Made by a program: the position numbers and the translations under genes
Notes under the pieces: generated by a model
Database searches by the model: none
What the model was told of the DNA's origin: nothing
What the model saw: only the letters and a program-made list of their open reading frames with translations
Shown: piece by piece, positions 7,615-15,856 of the stretch
How positions within the stretch are numbered: position 1 is the stretch's first letter
Layout of the letters: the number at the start of each line of letters is the position of its first letter
Source of the DNA: Acrocarpospora macrocephala
GTDB taxonomy: Bacteria > Actinomycetota > Actinomycetes > Streptosporangiales > Streptosporangiaceae
Reading direction: 5' to 3'
Assembly: GCF_009687865.1 (NCBI RefSeq)
Contig: NZ_BLAE01000035.1
Coordinates: forward strand, 1-64,000
DNA length: 64,000 nucleotides

Positions 7615-9045
7615 GTGAAAGCTCCATCTGACCTGCTGCGACGGCTTCGGGCCCGGTTCGATGAGACCGGATACACGATCGACGGGGTGCGTGAGCGGCT
7701 GGGGGACGTAGCCGCCGGGGCGCTGGCCCGGGAGGAGCTCGTTCCCGCGTTGCGGGCCACCAAGGACCTTGACCCGCTCGCGGCGCTGATCCGCCTGTGG
7801 TGGCTGGGCGTCCCGGTCAGTACGGCCGCCGCCGACCTTCCGCTCTCCGAACTCGTGCAGTGCGGCCTGCTGGTGAAAGTCGGAGACGCGGTGCAGGCCA
7901 GCGTGCACCTCCAGCCCTGGGAGACAGGCGGCTACGTCGTCTCCGACCGTAAGGTACGCCCAGGCGACCCCGCGGTTCGCCGCGACCACGTCGTCGGCGC
8001 GGGCGGCGCGTCCGCCAACCTGGCCCAGCTGGTCACCCGCCAACCGGTCGAACGCGCCCTGGACCTGGGCACCGGCTGCGGCGTACAAGTCCTCCACCTC
8101 GCCGATCGCGCCGGTCACATCGTCGCCACCGACGTCAACCGCCGCGCCCTCGACCTGGCCCAGCTGAGCTGGGGCCTGTCCGGAATCGAGGGCGTGGACG
8201 TGCGCAGAGGCTCAATGTTCGATCCGGTCGAGGACGAACGTTTCGACCTGATCGTCTCCAACCCGCCGTTCGTGATCTCTCCTCATGCCCGCCTCACCTA
8301 CCGCGAGGCCGGCTACCAGGCCGACGACTTCTGCCGCGAGCTGGTACGGCTCGCGCCCACCCACCTCAACCCCGGCGGCCACTGCCAGCTGCTGGCCAAC
8401 TGGCTGCACGTCAAAGGGGAGGACTGGCAGGACCGCCTGGGCGGCTGGCTGGCGGAGACCGGTTGCGATGGCTGGGCCGTACAACGGGATGCGCAGGATC
8501 CGGCCGAGTATGTCGAACTCTGGCTCAAGGACGCCGCCGAACAGGGCACGCCCGCCTACCGGGAACGCTACGACGAGTGGCTGGCCTGGTTCGAGGCCCA
8601 GAACGTCACCGGCATCGGTTTCGGCTGGATCACCCTGCACGCCTCCGGAACTCTTGATCCGGTCGTCCGCGTGGAGGAACTCTCCCAGCAGGTCGAACTT
8701 CCGGTCGGGGCCTACCTGGCCGACATCCTCGACTCGATCACCACTGCCCACCGCCTGACCGACGACGACCTGCTCGCCACAGCCCTGCACCTGAGCAAGG
8801 GCGTCCTGGAAGAACGCATCGGCCTCCCCGGCGCCGAAGACCCCACCCACATCATCCTCCGCCAGACCCGAGGCCTCCGCCGCACCACCACCGTCGGCAC
8901 AGTCGAAGCCGCCCTGGCAGGCGTCTGCGACGGACAACTCCCCCTGGCCCCCCTCCTAGCCGCCATCGGCGACATCCTCGGCGAACAACACCTATCCCCC
9001 ACTCCTCTCCGCCCTCTGATCGCCGAAGGCTACTTCCACACCTGA
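7615..9045 (+). CDS. Class I SAM-dependent methyltransferase (HemK/RlmG-like)
   Basis: 476-aa methyltransferase with GTG start. An N-terminal region of about 125 residues without recognised motif precedes a Rossmann domain with motif I LDLGTGCG (149-156), acidic motif II ATDVNRRAL (171-179) and the catalytic NPPF (216-219). NPPF/NPPY is typical of enzymes that methylate amide or exocyclic amino nitrogens of protein glutamine or nucleic acids. A long C-terminal region (about 250-476) extends beyond the core, as in actinobacterial proteins annotated simply as methyltransferases. The target is unknown. The gene stands alone, and repeat DNA follows its stop. Confidence 0.85.
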   Translation: MKAPSDLLRRLRARFDETGYTIDGVRERLGDVAAGALAREELVPALRATKDLDPLAALIRLWWLGVPVSTAAADLPLSELVQCGLLVKVGDAVQASVHLQPWETGGYVVSDRKVRPGDPAVRRDHVVGAGGASANLAQLVTRQPVERALDLGTGCGVQVLHLADRAGHIVATDVNRRALDLAQLSWGLSGIEGVDVRRGSMFDPVEDERFDLIVSNPPFVISPHARLTYREAGYQADDFCRELVRLAPTHLNPGGHCQLLANWLHVKGEDWQDRLGGWLAETGCDGWAVQRDAQDPAEYVELWLKDAAEQGTPAYRERYDEWLAWFEAQNVTGIGFGWITLHASGTLDPVVRVEELSQQVELPVGAYLADILDSITTAHRLTDDDLLATALHLSKGVLEERIGLPGAEDPTHIILRQTRGLRRTTTVGTVEAALAGVCDGQLPLAPLLAAIGDILGEQHLSPTPLRPLIAEGYFHT

Positions 9046-9721
9046 CCCGGCCCGATGGCCGCCGTTCGTGTGGAACCACGGCCATGGCGGCGTCGGGCGG
9101 AGCCCGAGGGAAGGGCGATAGCGGGGCGGAGCCCGAGGAGGGCGATGGCGGGGCCGGGCGGAGCCCGAGCAGGGCGATAGCGGGGCCGGGCGGAGCCCGG
9201 GGAGGGCGATGGCGGGGCCGGGCGGAGCCCGGGGGAAACCAAAGGGCTGGGTGGGTGGGACAACCACCGAGCTCCCGGGGTGGCTTCATAACGGCAATCA
9301 CGGCAGTGGCGGGGTTGGGTGGAGCCCGAAGCGCAACAAAGGGTGAGTGGGTGGGAGAACCCGGGTGACTCGCCGTTACGGCGTGGGCGGCAATCGGATG
9401 GTGATTGGACGTTGAGTTTGGTGCGGGAGGGTGAGGAGTGGGCATGGACCCGGGGGGTTCGGGGTCTGTGTCAAGTCCGGCCGGTCGTCGTAGAGAGGCG
9501 GCTAGCTGTCATGAGGCGCTCCGGTTAGCCGGGCCCCCCTACGCGCCGATTGAGAGCTGACGACCGGCCGGGCGCCCATCTGCACACTGGCTGAAAAACG
9601 CCATCAATGGGGAATGCCACCAAGGGGGCACAAAACGCTGGGGGAGCTGGACAGCCACGGAATGCACGCTTAGGAGGTCGCGGTGATCAATCACGTCTGG
9701 ATGACCAGGTTGGATGATGAG
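9046..9721. repeat. Intergenic block of hairpin-bearing repeats and an inverted repeat
   Basis: About 676 bp between the methyltransferase and the SARP gene. From 9094 to 9235 the core GGGCGGAGCCCG (self-complementary, 3-nt loop) recurs five times about every 30 bp, alternating with GGGCGATGGCGGGGCC-like spacers. Longer copies with the AAAGGG...GTGGGTGGGA tail end at 9265 and 9362. Further on, a 13-bp inverted repeat (9477-9489 and 9559-9571, GACGACCGGCCGG) flanks a 69-bp GC-rich segment. The same family occurs at 5.2 and 25.4 kb. Apart from a small doubtful ORF at 9683 I see no gene. Confidence 0.7.
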
Positions 9722-9811
9722 CTAGGTCTCGACCTTCTGGGTGAGGAGGGCGCGGACGTCGTCGGCTTCGGGGGAACCGAGCCGAGTGAAGATGTCGAGG
9801 GCCTTCTCTAG
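9683..9811 (+). CDS. Possible small ORF overlapping the SARP gene 3' end
   Basis: A 42-codon frame starts with GTG at 9683, five bases after a perfect AGGAGG. It begins MINHVWMTRLDDELG and ends EDVEGLL, with many acidic residues. It runs about 90 bp antisense into the end of the SARP regulator gene. The strong Shine-Dalgarno is the only argument for it; the second half can be explained as a shadow of the regulator frame. No family is recognised. Confidence 0.2.
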   Translation: MINHVWMTRLDDELGLDLLGEEGADVVGFGGTEPSEDVEGLL

Positions 9812-12670
9812 CGCGTCGGTGCTCCGGGTGATGCTGCCCAGGCCGCGCAGCGCCTTGCCGAGGGCGGTCAGCGACAGCGCTTCGCCGTACGGATGGGTGA
9901 TCTCGCGGCTGACGATGAGGGCTTGCTCGGCGTGCCTGGCGGCGTCCTGGAAGCGCCCGGCGGCGGTGAACGTGGTGGCCAGCCGGACGCAGACCCGCTG
10001 CTCCCACACGCGCTGGTTGCTGGCCCTGAAGAAGTCCAGGCATTCGGCGTGATGCACGACGGCCTCGTTGAGCCGGCCGACGGCGGAGAGCACGATGCCC
10101 AGGTGGTACCGAGCGCGGGCCACGCCGGGCGCGCTGCCGAGTTCGCTGAAGATGGCCAGCCCCTGTTCGGAGACGGCGATGGCGTCTTCCGGCCGCCCCA
10201 GACCGAAGTGGTCGCGCGCGGAGTAGCTGAGCACGAGCGCCTCACCGGCCACGTTCCCGACCTCGCGGTAGATCTTCCCGGCCCGGCCGAACCATTCCAG
10301 CGCTTCGTGGTGGCGGCGCTGCCGCCCGGACACCACGGCGAGCGCGTTGAACGTCTCCCCGAGCACGATCGCGTCGCCGCACTGCTCGGCCAGCGCCCGA
10401 GCACCCAGAAACTGCTCTTCCGCCTCGGCCATACGATTCGCCCCGAACAGCACCCGACCGAGCACATACCGGCAGCGCAACTCGCTACGCAGATCGCCGG
10501 CTTGCCGCGCGGCTTCGATGAGCACGCGCGTACGCTGGTCGAACTCGCGCCCGGTGGCACCGGTCTCCAGCAGCGGCTCCATCGCGACAAGCAGGTCCGC
10601 AGCGGGCAGCAACTCGCCGGTCGCCGCTTCCGCGGCTTGGCCGAGTATGGCGAACAGCGCCTCACTTTCGGCCGCCAGCCACGCCACCGACTCGTCCGCG
10701 GACGAGAACGTATGCCCACGATGCCCGATGACCTGGAGATTGTCGGCAACCGCGCTGCCCTCATAAGCGAGCCGATGAGCCGACCGCGCGGTCGCCAGAT
10801 AGAACCCGAGCAGCCGCCGCAACGCCTCCGCCCGCTCGCCCGCGTCGTCCGCACCCTCCGACTGCCGCCGCGCGAACAATTTCAGCAGGTCATGAAAGCG
10901 ATACCGCCCCGGCGCAGGCGCCTCCAGCAAACTGGCATCGACCAACGACTCCAGCAGATCCTCAGTCTCCACCAGACTCAGATCCAGTACGGCATCCGCC
11001 GCAAACACCGAAATATCCGACCCATTCGGCAGCGACAACAACCGGAACGCCCGCTTCTGCCGGTCATCCAGCTGGCCGTACCCCAGCGCAAAAGTGGCCG
11101 ACACAGCCAGGTTGCCGATCTTCATCTCGTCCAACCGGCGACGCTCGTCAGCCAGCCGGGGCACCAGCGAGGCAACCGTCCAGGACGGCCGCGCGGCCAG
11201 CCGGGCGGCCACGATCCTGACCGCCAGCGGCAGGAAACCACAGGCGGCGACGACATCCATGGCAGCGGCACGCTCGGCCGACACCCTTTCAGGACCAGCG
11301 ACGGCGCCGAACAGGGAGAGCGCCTCGTCGGGCTCCATCACATCCAGGTCGATCAGCCGGGCCGACGGCAGATCGCCGAGCTTCCCCCGGCTGGTGATAA
11401 TCGCCGCACATCCAGCCGAACCGGGCAGCAGATGTTCGACCTGATCGGCATCACGCGCGTTGTCGAGCAGCACCAGCATGCGCCGATCGCCCAGCAGCGA
11501 CCGGAACAGCGCAGACCGATCGGCCAGGCTATCCGGGATCACATCGACCGGGATGCCAAGGGCGCGCAGGAAAGCCACCAGCGCGGTCTCCGGCGGGGTC
11601 GGCTCCTGACCATAACCGCGCAGATCGGCGTAGAGCTGGCCATCCGGGAACAGATCATGAACCAAGTGAGCAACATGCACCGCGAGCGTGGTCTTGCCGA
11701 CGCCGCCGATGCCGGACATGGCCACCACAGGCACACCGTCGCCGCTGCTAAGCAGTGTGAGCATGCGGTTGACCAGCTGCTTGCGCCCGGTGAAGTCGGT
11801 GACCGCCGCCGGGAGCTGCGCCGGTTTGGGCATCTCGATGAGGGTCTCAGGCTCGTCGGGCGCCGGAGGCCGTACCGGCGTGACAGTGAGCGTCGGGTCG
11901 GCGGCGAGGATGCGGCGGTGCAGGTCGGCGAGCTCGGCGCTGGGCTCGATGCCGAGTTCCTCGATGAGGGCGTGCCGGGTGTCGGTGAAGACGGCGAGGG
12001 CTTCGGCGGCGCGGCCGTTGCGGTAGTAGGCGAGCATGAGCTGAGCGCGCAACTGCTCACGCAGCGGATGCTCGGCGACCAGAGCGATCAACTCCGAGAC
12101 GACCCCGGCGTGCCGGCCGAGCGCCAGGTCGTGCTCCATCAGGGTCTCGACCACGCCGAGCCGGCGCTCGATCAGACGGTCCCGCTGGTGGTCCGCGTAC
12201 GGGCCGACAGCGCCGGCCAGCGGCTCACCGGTCCACAGGGCGAGCGCGGAGCGCAGCGTTTCCGCGGCCTCAGCGGTGGCCGAGGCCCGGTGGGAGGCTT
12301 CGGCGTCCGCGACCGCGCGGTCGAAGAGCGCCAGGTCCAGCATGTCGGGCGCGAGCCGCAGCGCGTAGCCGCGGCCCACCGAGGTGAGCAACTCCGGCGG
12401 CGTACGCGGCGAGCGGTCGGGCTCCAGCACGGTACGCAACCGGGACACGTATGTCCGTAACGCGCCCAGCGCCCGGGGCGGCGCGTCCTCGCCCCAGATC
12501 GCGTCGATCATTTCGGACGGCGTGACCGCCCGGCCTTCCCGCAGCAGCAACATCGCCAGGATGGAACGTTGCAAGGGCGTGCCCAGATCCAGCTCGACCT
12601 CGTCGCGCCAGGCCCGGACCGGTCCGAGTACGGCGAAGCGCAGCCCGTCCTCGGCACCGCGACCAGACAT
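9722..12670 (-). CDS. AfsR/SARP family transcriptional regulator with NB-ARC and TPR domains
   Basis: 982-aa large SARP. The start is ATG 12670, preceded by GGGGATGG; an ATG 37 codons upstream would add a non-homologous stretch containing a likely promoter. Domains in order: OmpR-type winged helix (about 8-105, LRFAVLGPVRAW at its start), bacterial transcriptional activation domain (about 110-255, ending near EELGIEPS), STAND/NB-ARC ATPase with P-loop GIGGVGKTT (320-328) and LVLLDNARD, and C-terminal tetratricopeptide-like helices from about 600. Such proteins activate genes through direct heptamer repeats; a matching array lies at 12790-12822. No antibiotic pathway is in the window, so the target is unclear. 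Confidence 0.92.
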   Translation of the reverse strand: MSGRGAEDGLRFAVLGPVRAWRDEVELDLGTPLQRSILAMLLLREGRAVTPSEMIDAIWGEDAPPRALGALRTYVSRLRTVLEPDRSPRTPPELLTSVGRGYALRLAPDMLDLALFDRAVADAEASHRASATAEAAETLRSALALWTGEPLAGAVGPYADHQRDRLIERRLGVVETLMEHDLALGRHAGVVSELIALVAEHPLREQLRAQLMLAYYRNGRAAEALAVFTDTRHALIEELGIEPSAELADLHRRILAADPTLTVTPVRPPAPDEPETLIEMPKPAQLPAAVTDFTGRKQLVNRMLTLLSSGDGVPVVAMSGIGGVGKTTLAVHVAHLVHDLFPDGQLYADLRGYGQEPTPPETALVAFLRALGIPVDVIPDSLADRSALFRSLLGDRRMLVLLDNARDADQVEHLLPGSAGCAAIITSRGKLGDLPSARLIDLDVMEPDEALSLFGAVAGPERVSAERAAAMDVVAACGFLPLAVRIVAARLAARPSWTVASLVPRLADERRRLDEMKIGNLAVSATFALGYGQLDDRQKRAFRLLSLPNGSDISVFAADAVLDLSLVETEDLLESLVDASLLEAPAPGRYRFHDLLKLFARRQSEGADDAGERAEALRRLLGFYLATARSAHRLAYEGSAVADNLQVIGHRGHTFSSADESVAWLAAESEALFAILGQAAEAATGELLPAADLLVAMEPLLETGATGREFDQRTRVLIEAARQAGDLRSELRCRYVLGRVLFGANRMAEAEEQFLGARALAEQCGDAIVLGETFNALAVVSGRQRRHHEALEWFGRAGKIYREVGNVAGEALVLSYSARDHFGLGRPEDAIAVSEQGLAIFSELGSAPGVARARYHLGIVLSAVGRLNEAVVHHAECLDFFRASNQRVWEQRVCVRLATTFTAAGRFQDAARHAEQALIVSREITHPYGEALSLTALGKALRGLGSITRSTDALEKALDIFTRLGSPEADDVRALLTQKVET

Positions 12671-12789
12671 TTTCCATCCCCAGAAGGCCTCTATTGGCAG
12701 GTTTTCCGACCAAATGATAGATCCCACTGGGCCTGTCCAATAGTGCGGGATCCTCTCGTTAACCGGCGCGTTGGTTGTCATTCATCCTA

Positions 12790-12840
12790 TTGATCAGGCG
12801 TTGATCGGTCGTTGAGCGGGCGGGGCCATCCTGTAGGCAT
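12790..12840 (+). promoter_or_regulatory. Predicted SARP operator: three heptamers at 11-bp spacing, plus promoter
   Basis: TTGATCA (12790-12796), TTGATCG (12801-12807) and TTGAGCG (12812-12818) form three direct repeats with exact 11-bp periodicity, the spacers being GGCG, GTCG and GGCG. This is the known layout of SARP binding sites. The third heptamer overlaps a possible -35 (TTGAGC), 16 bp before TAGGCA (12834-12839). It lies between the SARP gene and the divergent secreted-protein gene; orientation points to the latter. Confidence 0.55.
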
Positions 12841-12887
12841 GTGAGTCATGGCCCCTGCGGGGGCGGTCATGCCTCGTCTACATATGG

Positions 12888-12913
12888 AGTCCCTCCCCGG
12901 TCGGGGAGGGACT
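12888..12913 (+). terminator. Hairpin attenuator or terminator in the leader of the secreted-protein gene
   Basis: A perfect 12-bp stem, AGTCCCTCCCCG paired with CGGGGAGGGACT around a 2-nt loop (about 10 bp plus a tetraloop in practice), is followed by TTT. It sits about 45 nt after the predicted start point of the SARP-box promoter and 133 bp before the next start codon, so it could attenuate that transcript or end a short leader RNA. The T-run is short. Confidence 0.45.
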
Positions 12914-13045
12914 TTCCGCTGGTGGGGCGGGATCTTGCAACGGTCCCGTAAGGAACCTGTAAGTCGCCTGCAGGCGGCCGAGCCTACAAATGGGGCAACC
13001 CCGAAACGGGGGGCATCGTCCTCAAGCACACAGCAGGAGCACCCC

Positions 13046-13576
13046 ATGCGTATCCGTAAGTTCTTCGGCGTCGCCGCCGCGACCGCGATCCTCGCGACCG
13101 GTATGGTCGGTTTCGCCTCGACCGCCGCCAACGCCTCGACCCAGAACACCGTCACCGCCTCGTCTCCCGACTGGGAGGACGACAGCTGGGGCCCCTACTT
13201 CTCCAAGAACCACAAGGCCAAGGCCAAGGGCTGGATCGACGTCGACTACTACGGCGACGAGGACAACAAGGTCCGCGTGGGCGGCAAGCTCTGGGACTAC
13301 GACCACAGCAACAAGAAGTGCGCCTACGTCGTCTTCCGCTACACCAAGTGGAGCGACCACGAGGACGACTGGTACACCGACTACGTCAGCTACAAGGAGT
13401 GTGGCTGGGACAAGAAGTTCTCCTTCACCCGCTACGACGTCTCGCAGGTCCAGGTGAAGGTCTGCCAGATCGACAAGTGGAGCAGCTACCCCTACAAGTG
13501 CGGGTACTGGAAGGACATCTACAACGCGTACGACGACGACTACGGCTACGACGAGGACTACTGGGACGAGCACTAA
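13046..13576 (+). CDS. Small secreted acidic Tyr/Asp-rich protein of unknown function
   Basis: 176-aa exported protein. ATG 13046 has AGGAG 6 nt upstream and gives a clear signal peptide (basic MRIRK, hydrophobic core, cleavage near TAANAS). The mature part has many Asp, Tyr, Lys and Trp, and four cysteines (in KKCAYV, YKECGW, VKVCQI and YKCGYW) that could form two disulfides. It ends in a strongly acidic tail, DDDYGYDEDYWDEH. No known domain is recognised. It is preceded by a leader with a hairpin and a three-heptamer SARP-type operator and followed by a GC-rich hairpin, suggesting a single regulated gene. A longer in-frame start at 12848 lacks support. Confidence 0.8.
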   Translation: MRIRKFFGVAAATAILATGMVGFASTAANASTQNTVTASSPDWEDDSWGPYFSKNHKAKAKGWIDVDYYGDEDNKVRVGGKLWDYDHSNKKCAYVVFRYTKWSDHEDDWYTDYVSYKECGWDKKFSFTRYDVSQVQVKVCQIDKWSSYPYKCGYWKDIYNAYDDDYGYDEDYWDEH

Positions 13577-13602
13577 GCCCTAACCCAGCAGGAAAACACA
13601 GC

Positions 13603-13632
13603 GCGGCCCGTCCCCAGCAGGGGGCGGGCCGC
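13603..13632. terminator. GC-rich hairpin between convergent genes
   Basis: GCGGCCCG (13603-13610) pairs with CGGGCCGC (13625-13632), extended by CCCC/GGGG with one bulged T. It lies 26 bp after the secreted-protein stop and just before the 3' end of the convergent acetyltransferase gene. No U-run follows on either strand, so it is a probable bidirectional, GC-hairpin type terminator. Confidence 0.55.
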
Positions 13633-13657
13633 TCCGTTCCGTGTGCGAATAGAAGGG

Positions 13658-14302
13658 TCAGGCTGCTTCCACGAGGCCGAGCCGCGCGTGGAGCCGTTCT
13701 CGGACCATCGGCCATTCGGAGCGGAGAATCGAGTAGTACGCGGTATCTCGGACCGTATTGTCGGCGCCCCGGCTGTCAGCCCGTCGCACACCGTCCAGGT
13801 GCGCGCCGAGGGCCTCGATGGCGGCCCGAGATCGTGCGTTGCGTACGTCTGCTTTAAGCGTTATCCGGTGAACCTGCCAGGTCTCGAAGGCGAGTGAGAG
13901 CATCAGCAGCTTGCTCTCCCGGTTCACACCTGTGCCCTGGGCGGAGGCGCCCAGCCAGGTGTAACCGATGTCCGCCACGGACGGGACCTCGCCCACCACG
14001 CCTTTGGTACCCGGCGGCCAGGGCATGGGGCCCTGCCAGTACTCCAGGTGCATCAGACGGGTGGCACCGACCACACGATCGGTGAGCAGCCACCGGATGG
14101 CGAAGGGCATCGACCGGCCCTCCGCCTGCTCAGCCATGGCGGCCTCCACGTAGGAGACCATGTCGTCCCGACCGGCGGGAACGCGAGTGAAGGCGTAAGT
14201 TGAACGGTCCTCACTCGCCGCTGTGACGAGGTCGTCGACCACCGCGAGGCTAAGCGGTTCCAGGCGCACAGAGCGCCCGGACAGGGTGACAAAAGCGGGC
14301 AT
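13658..14302 (-). CDS. GNAT family N-acetyltransferase (RimJ/RimL-like)
   Basis: About 214 aa from ATG 14302 (MPAFVTLSGRSVRLEPL); ATGs up to 48 bp upstream are possible and no clear Shine-Dalgarno decides. The RimL-type layout is visible: VRLEPLSLAVVDDLV at the N-terminus, WLLTDRVVGATRLMHLEYW in the central strands, DIGYTWLGASAQGTGVNRESKLLMLSLAFE (the QGTG acetyl-CoA loop), and KADVRNARSRAAIEALGAH, the N-x-x-S-x-x-A-I-x-x-L-G motif of these enzymes. The family acetylates protein N-termini or small amines; the substrate is unknown. It stands alone, with 160 bp free of recognisable elements behind its start. Confidence 0.85.
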   Translation of the reverse strand: MPAFVTLSGRSVRLEPLSLAVVDDLVTAASEDRSTYAFTRVPAGRDDMVSYVEAAMAEQAEGRSMPFAIRWLLTDRVVGATRLMHLEYWQGPMPWPPGTKGVVGEVPSVADIGYTWLGASAQGTGVNRESKLLMLSLAFETWQVHRITLKADVRNARSRAAIEALGAHLDGVRRADSRGADNTVRDTAYYSILRSEWPMVRERLHARLGLVEAA

Positions 14303-14462
14303 GAGCACATGATGGGGGCTCAGTGGCATTTGTGGTACCAAATGACACACGACATCTTGTGGAGACTCTGGTTAATCACCACGCGAGGCCTTGAAACCGC
14401 AGGTCAGACGGTGTGTAGCCTATCCTGCTCGCCCGCTTTTCAGGGTAAAGATTTCGACAAGA

Positions 14463-15758
14463 TCACCGCACCGCATGGGCGGGTTTGAGGACGCCGATCC
14501 GGCGCTGGCTCGGGTGCCTGGCGGCGGTCAGATCGGCGAGGGCGGATTCGAGATGGATCAAGGATTCCGCCACCCACGGAAGGGTCAGCGGATCATCGGC
14601 GTGCAGGGTGGTCAGGCGCTGGTCCGGGGTGTCGCCGTAGAGCAGGCTGGTGGCGACGCGAACCCGGGGAGCGCGCGGATTGTCACCGAAAGCGGAGCCG
14701 GGAAGCACGCCCACCCCGTGCTGCTCGATCAGGGTGTGCGCCAACTCAGCCGCACTCTCAAACCCCGAAATTTCGGGGTATAGGTAGAAACCGCCTTGGG
14801 GGGCGTGCACGGATGCGCCCGCTTTCGTGAAGCGGTCGGCCACCGCGCGGGCGACCAGGCCGTGCAGCCGGCGTGACTCGTTCACCCGTTGGACGATCTC
14901 TGCCGGCTCAGTCAGCGCGTACGCGGCGGCGTGCTGCACCGGCGCGGCCGGGCTGGACCAGATCTCGCTGGCCACCGCGAGCAACCGGTCCCGCAGGGCC
15001 CAGCCAGCAGGGGTATGGCTCAGCCGGGCCATTCCGATCCGCCAGCCGCCGACGGCCAGGCTCTTGCTCAGCCCGCTGGTGATGATCGTCCGCTCCGGCG
15101 CGACCTCGGCCGGGCTCAGATACTCGGCCACCGGATCGTGCACCAGATCGCGGTAGATCTCATCGGAGATGATGACCAGATCCAGATCGCGGGCGATCTG
15201 GGCCAGCCGCCGGATCGTGCCCGGGCGCGCCAGCCGTCCGGTCGGGTTGTCGGGCAAGGTCACCAGCAACGACCGCACCGTACGCCCCTGCGCCCGCGCA
15301 TGCAGCACCGCCGAAGCCACCAGATCGGGATCGGGCACCCCACCCTCGCCGGGAGGCGCCGGAACCATGATCGGCCGGACTCCGATGATCTCCGCCTGCG
15401 CGGCGTAGCTGACCCAGCTGGGCATGGGCAGCACGATGTCGGCCGGGCCGTCCGCGCCGATGGCCAGCAGCAGGCCGAACAGCAACGACTTGCTGCCGGG
15501 CCCGCACACCACCAGATCGGGATCGGTGGGCAGGTCGCGCCTGGTCCAGTAGCCGGCGGCGGCCTCGCGCAGCGCGGGCGACCCCGCGACCTGGCCGTAG
15601 CCGTTGTTGCCGCTCGCGTCGGCCAGCCGGGCGCGCAGGGCCGGGTGCACGGGCAGACCAGCCTCGCCGAAGGCCAGATGCAGGACCCGTTGCCCGGCGC
15701 GGCGTCTTCGCTCGATGTCCTGGTTGGCTGCCAGAGTGGCTGAGAGGGTAACGTGCAT
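14463..15758 (-). CDS. PLP-dependent class I/II aminotransferase
   Basis: 431-aa aminotransferase of fold type I. Start ATG 15758 follows AAGGAAAAAGAAG. Visible landmarks are LHLAFGEAGLPVHP near the N-terminus, the substrate/PLP loop NNGYGQVAGSPALREA, LPDNPTGRL (the N-P-x-G contact), ISDEIYRDL (PLP-ring Asp), and SGLSKSLAVGGWRIG with the Schiff-base lysine, followed by the conserved Arg of RVRVATSLL. The group includes aspartate and aromatic aminotransferases and MalY-like enzymes; the exact substrate is not readable. The divergent LysR gene begins 98 bp away and is the likely regulator. Confidence 0.9.
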   Translation of the reverse strand: MHVTLSATLAANQDIERRRRAGQRVLHLAFGEAGLPVHPALRARLADASGNNGYGQVAGSPALREAAAGYWTRRDLPTDPDLVVCGPGSKSLLFGLLLAIGADGPADIVLPMPSWVSYAAQAEIIGVRPIMVPAPPGEGGVPDPDLVASAVLHARAQGRTVRSLLVTLPDNPTGRLARPGTIRRLAQIARDLDLVIISDEIYRDLVHDPVAEYLSPAEVAPERTIITSGLSKSLAVGGWRIGMARLSHTPAGWALRDRLLAVASEIWSSPAAPVQHAAAYALTEPAEIVQRVNESRRLHGLVARAVADRFTKAGASVHAPQGGFYLYPEISGFESAAELAHTLIEQHGVGVLPGSAFGDNPRAPRVRVATSLLYGDTPDQRLTTLHADDPLTLPWVAESLIHLESALADLTAARHPSQRRIGVLKPAHAVR

Positions 15759-15856
15759 TCTTCTTTTTCCTTCCATCGCTCGGAACGTTCCCAGCCTGAG
15801 GCGGGAGAGGCATCGGTACAAGCGAGGCTTTTCGGTGCCTGGCATAAGGAGATCCG

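Noticed and set aside
9893-12460. 855-codon plus-strand frame opposite the SARP gene
   Set aside because: Antisense shadow of the regulator; the minus strand has clear SARP, P-loop and repeat motifs.
9722-13576. Antibiotic biosynthetic gene cluster around the SARP gene
   Set aside because: No polyketide synthase, NRPS, terpene or RiPP maturation gene lies nearby; the SARP appears to be isolated.
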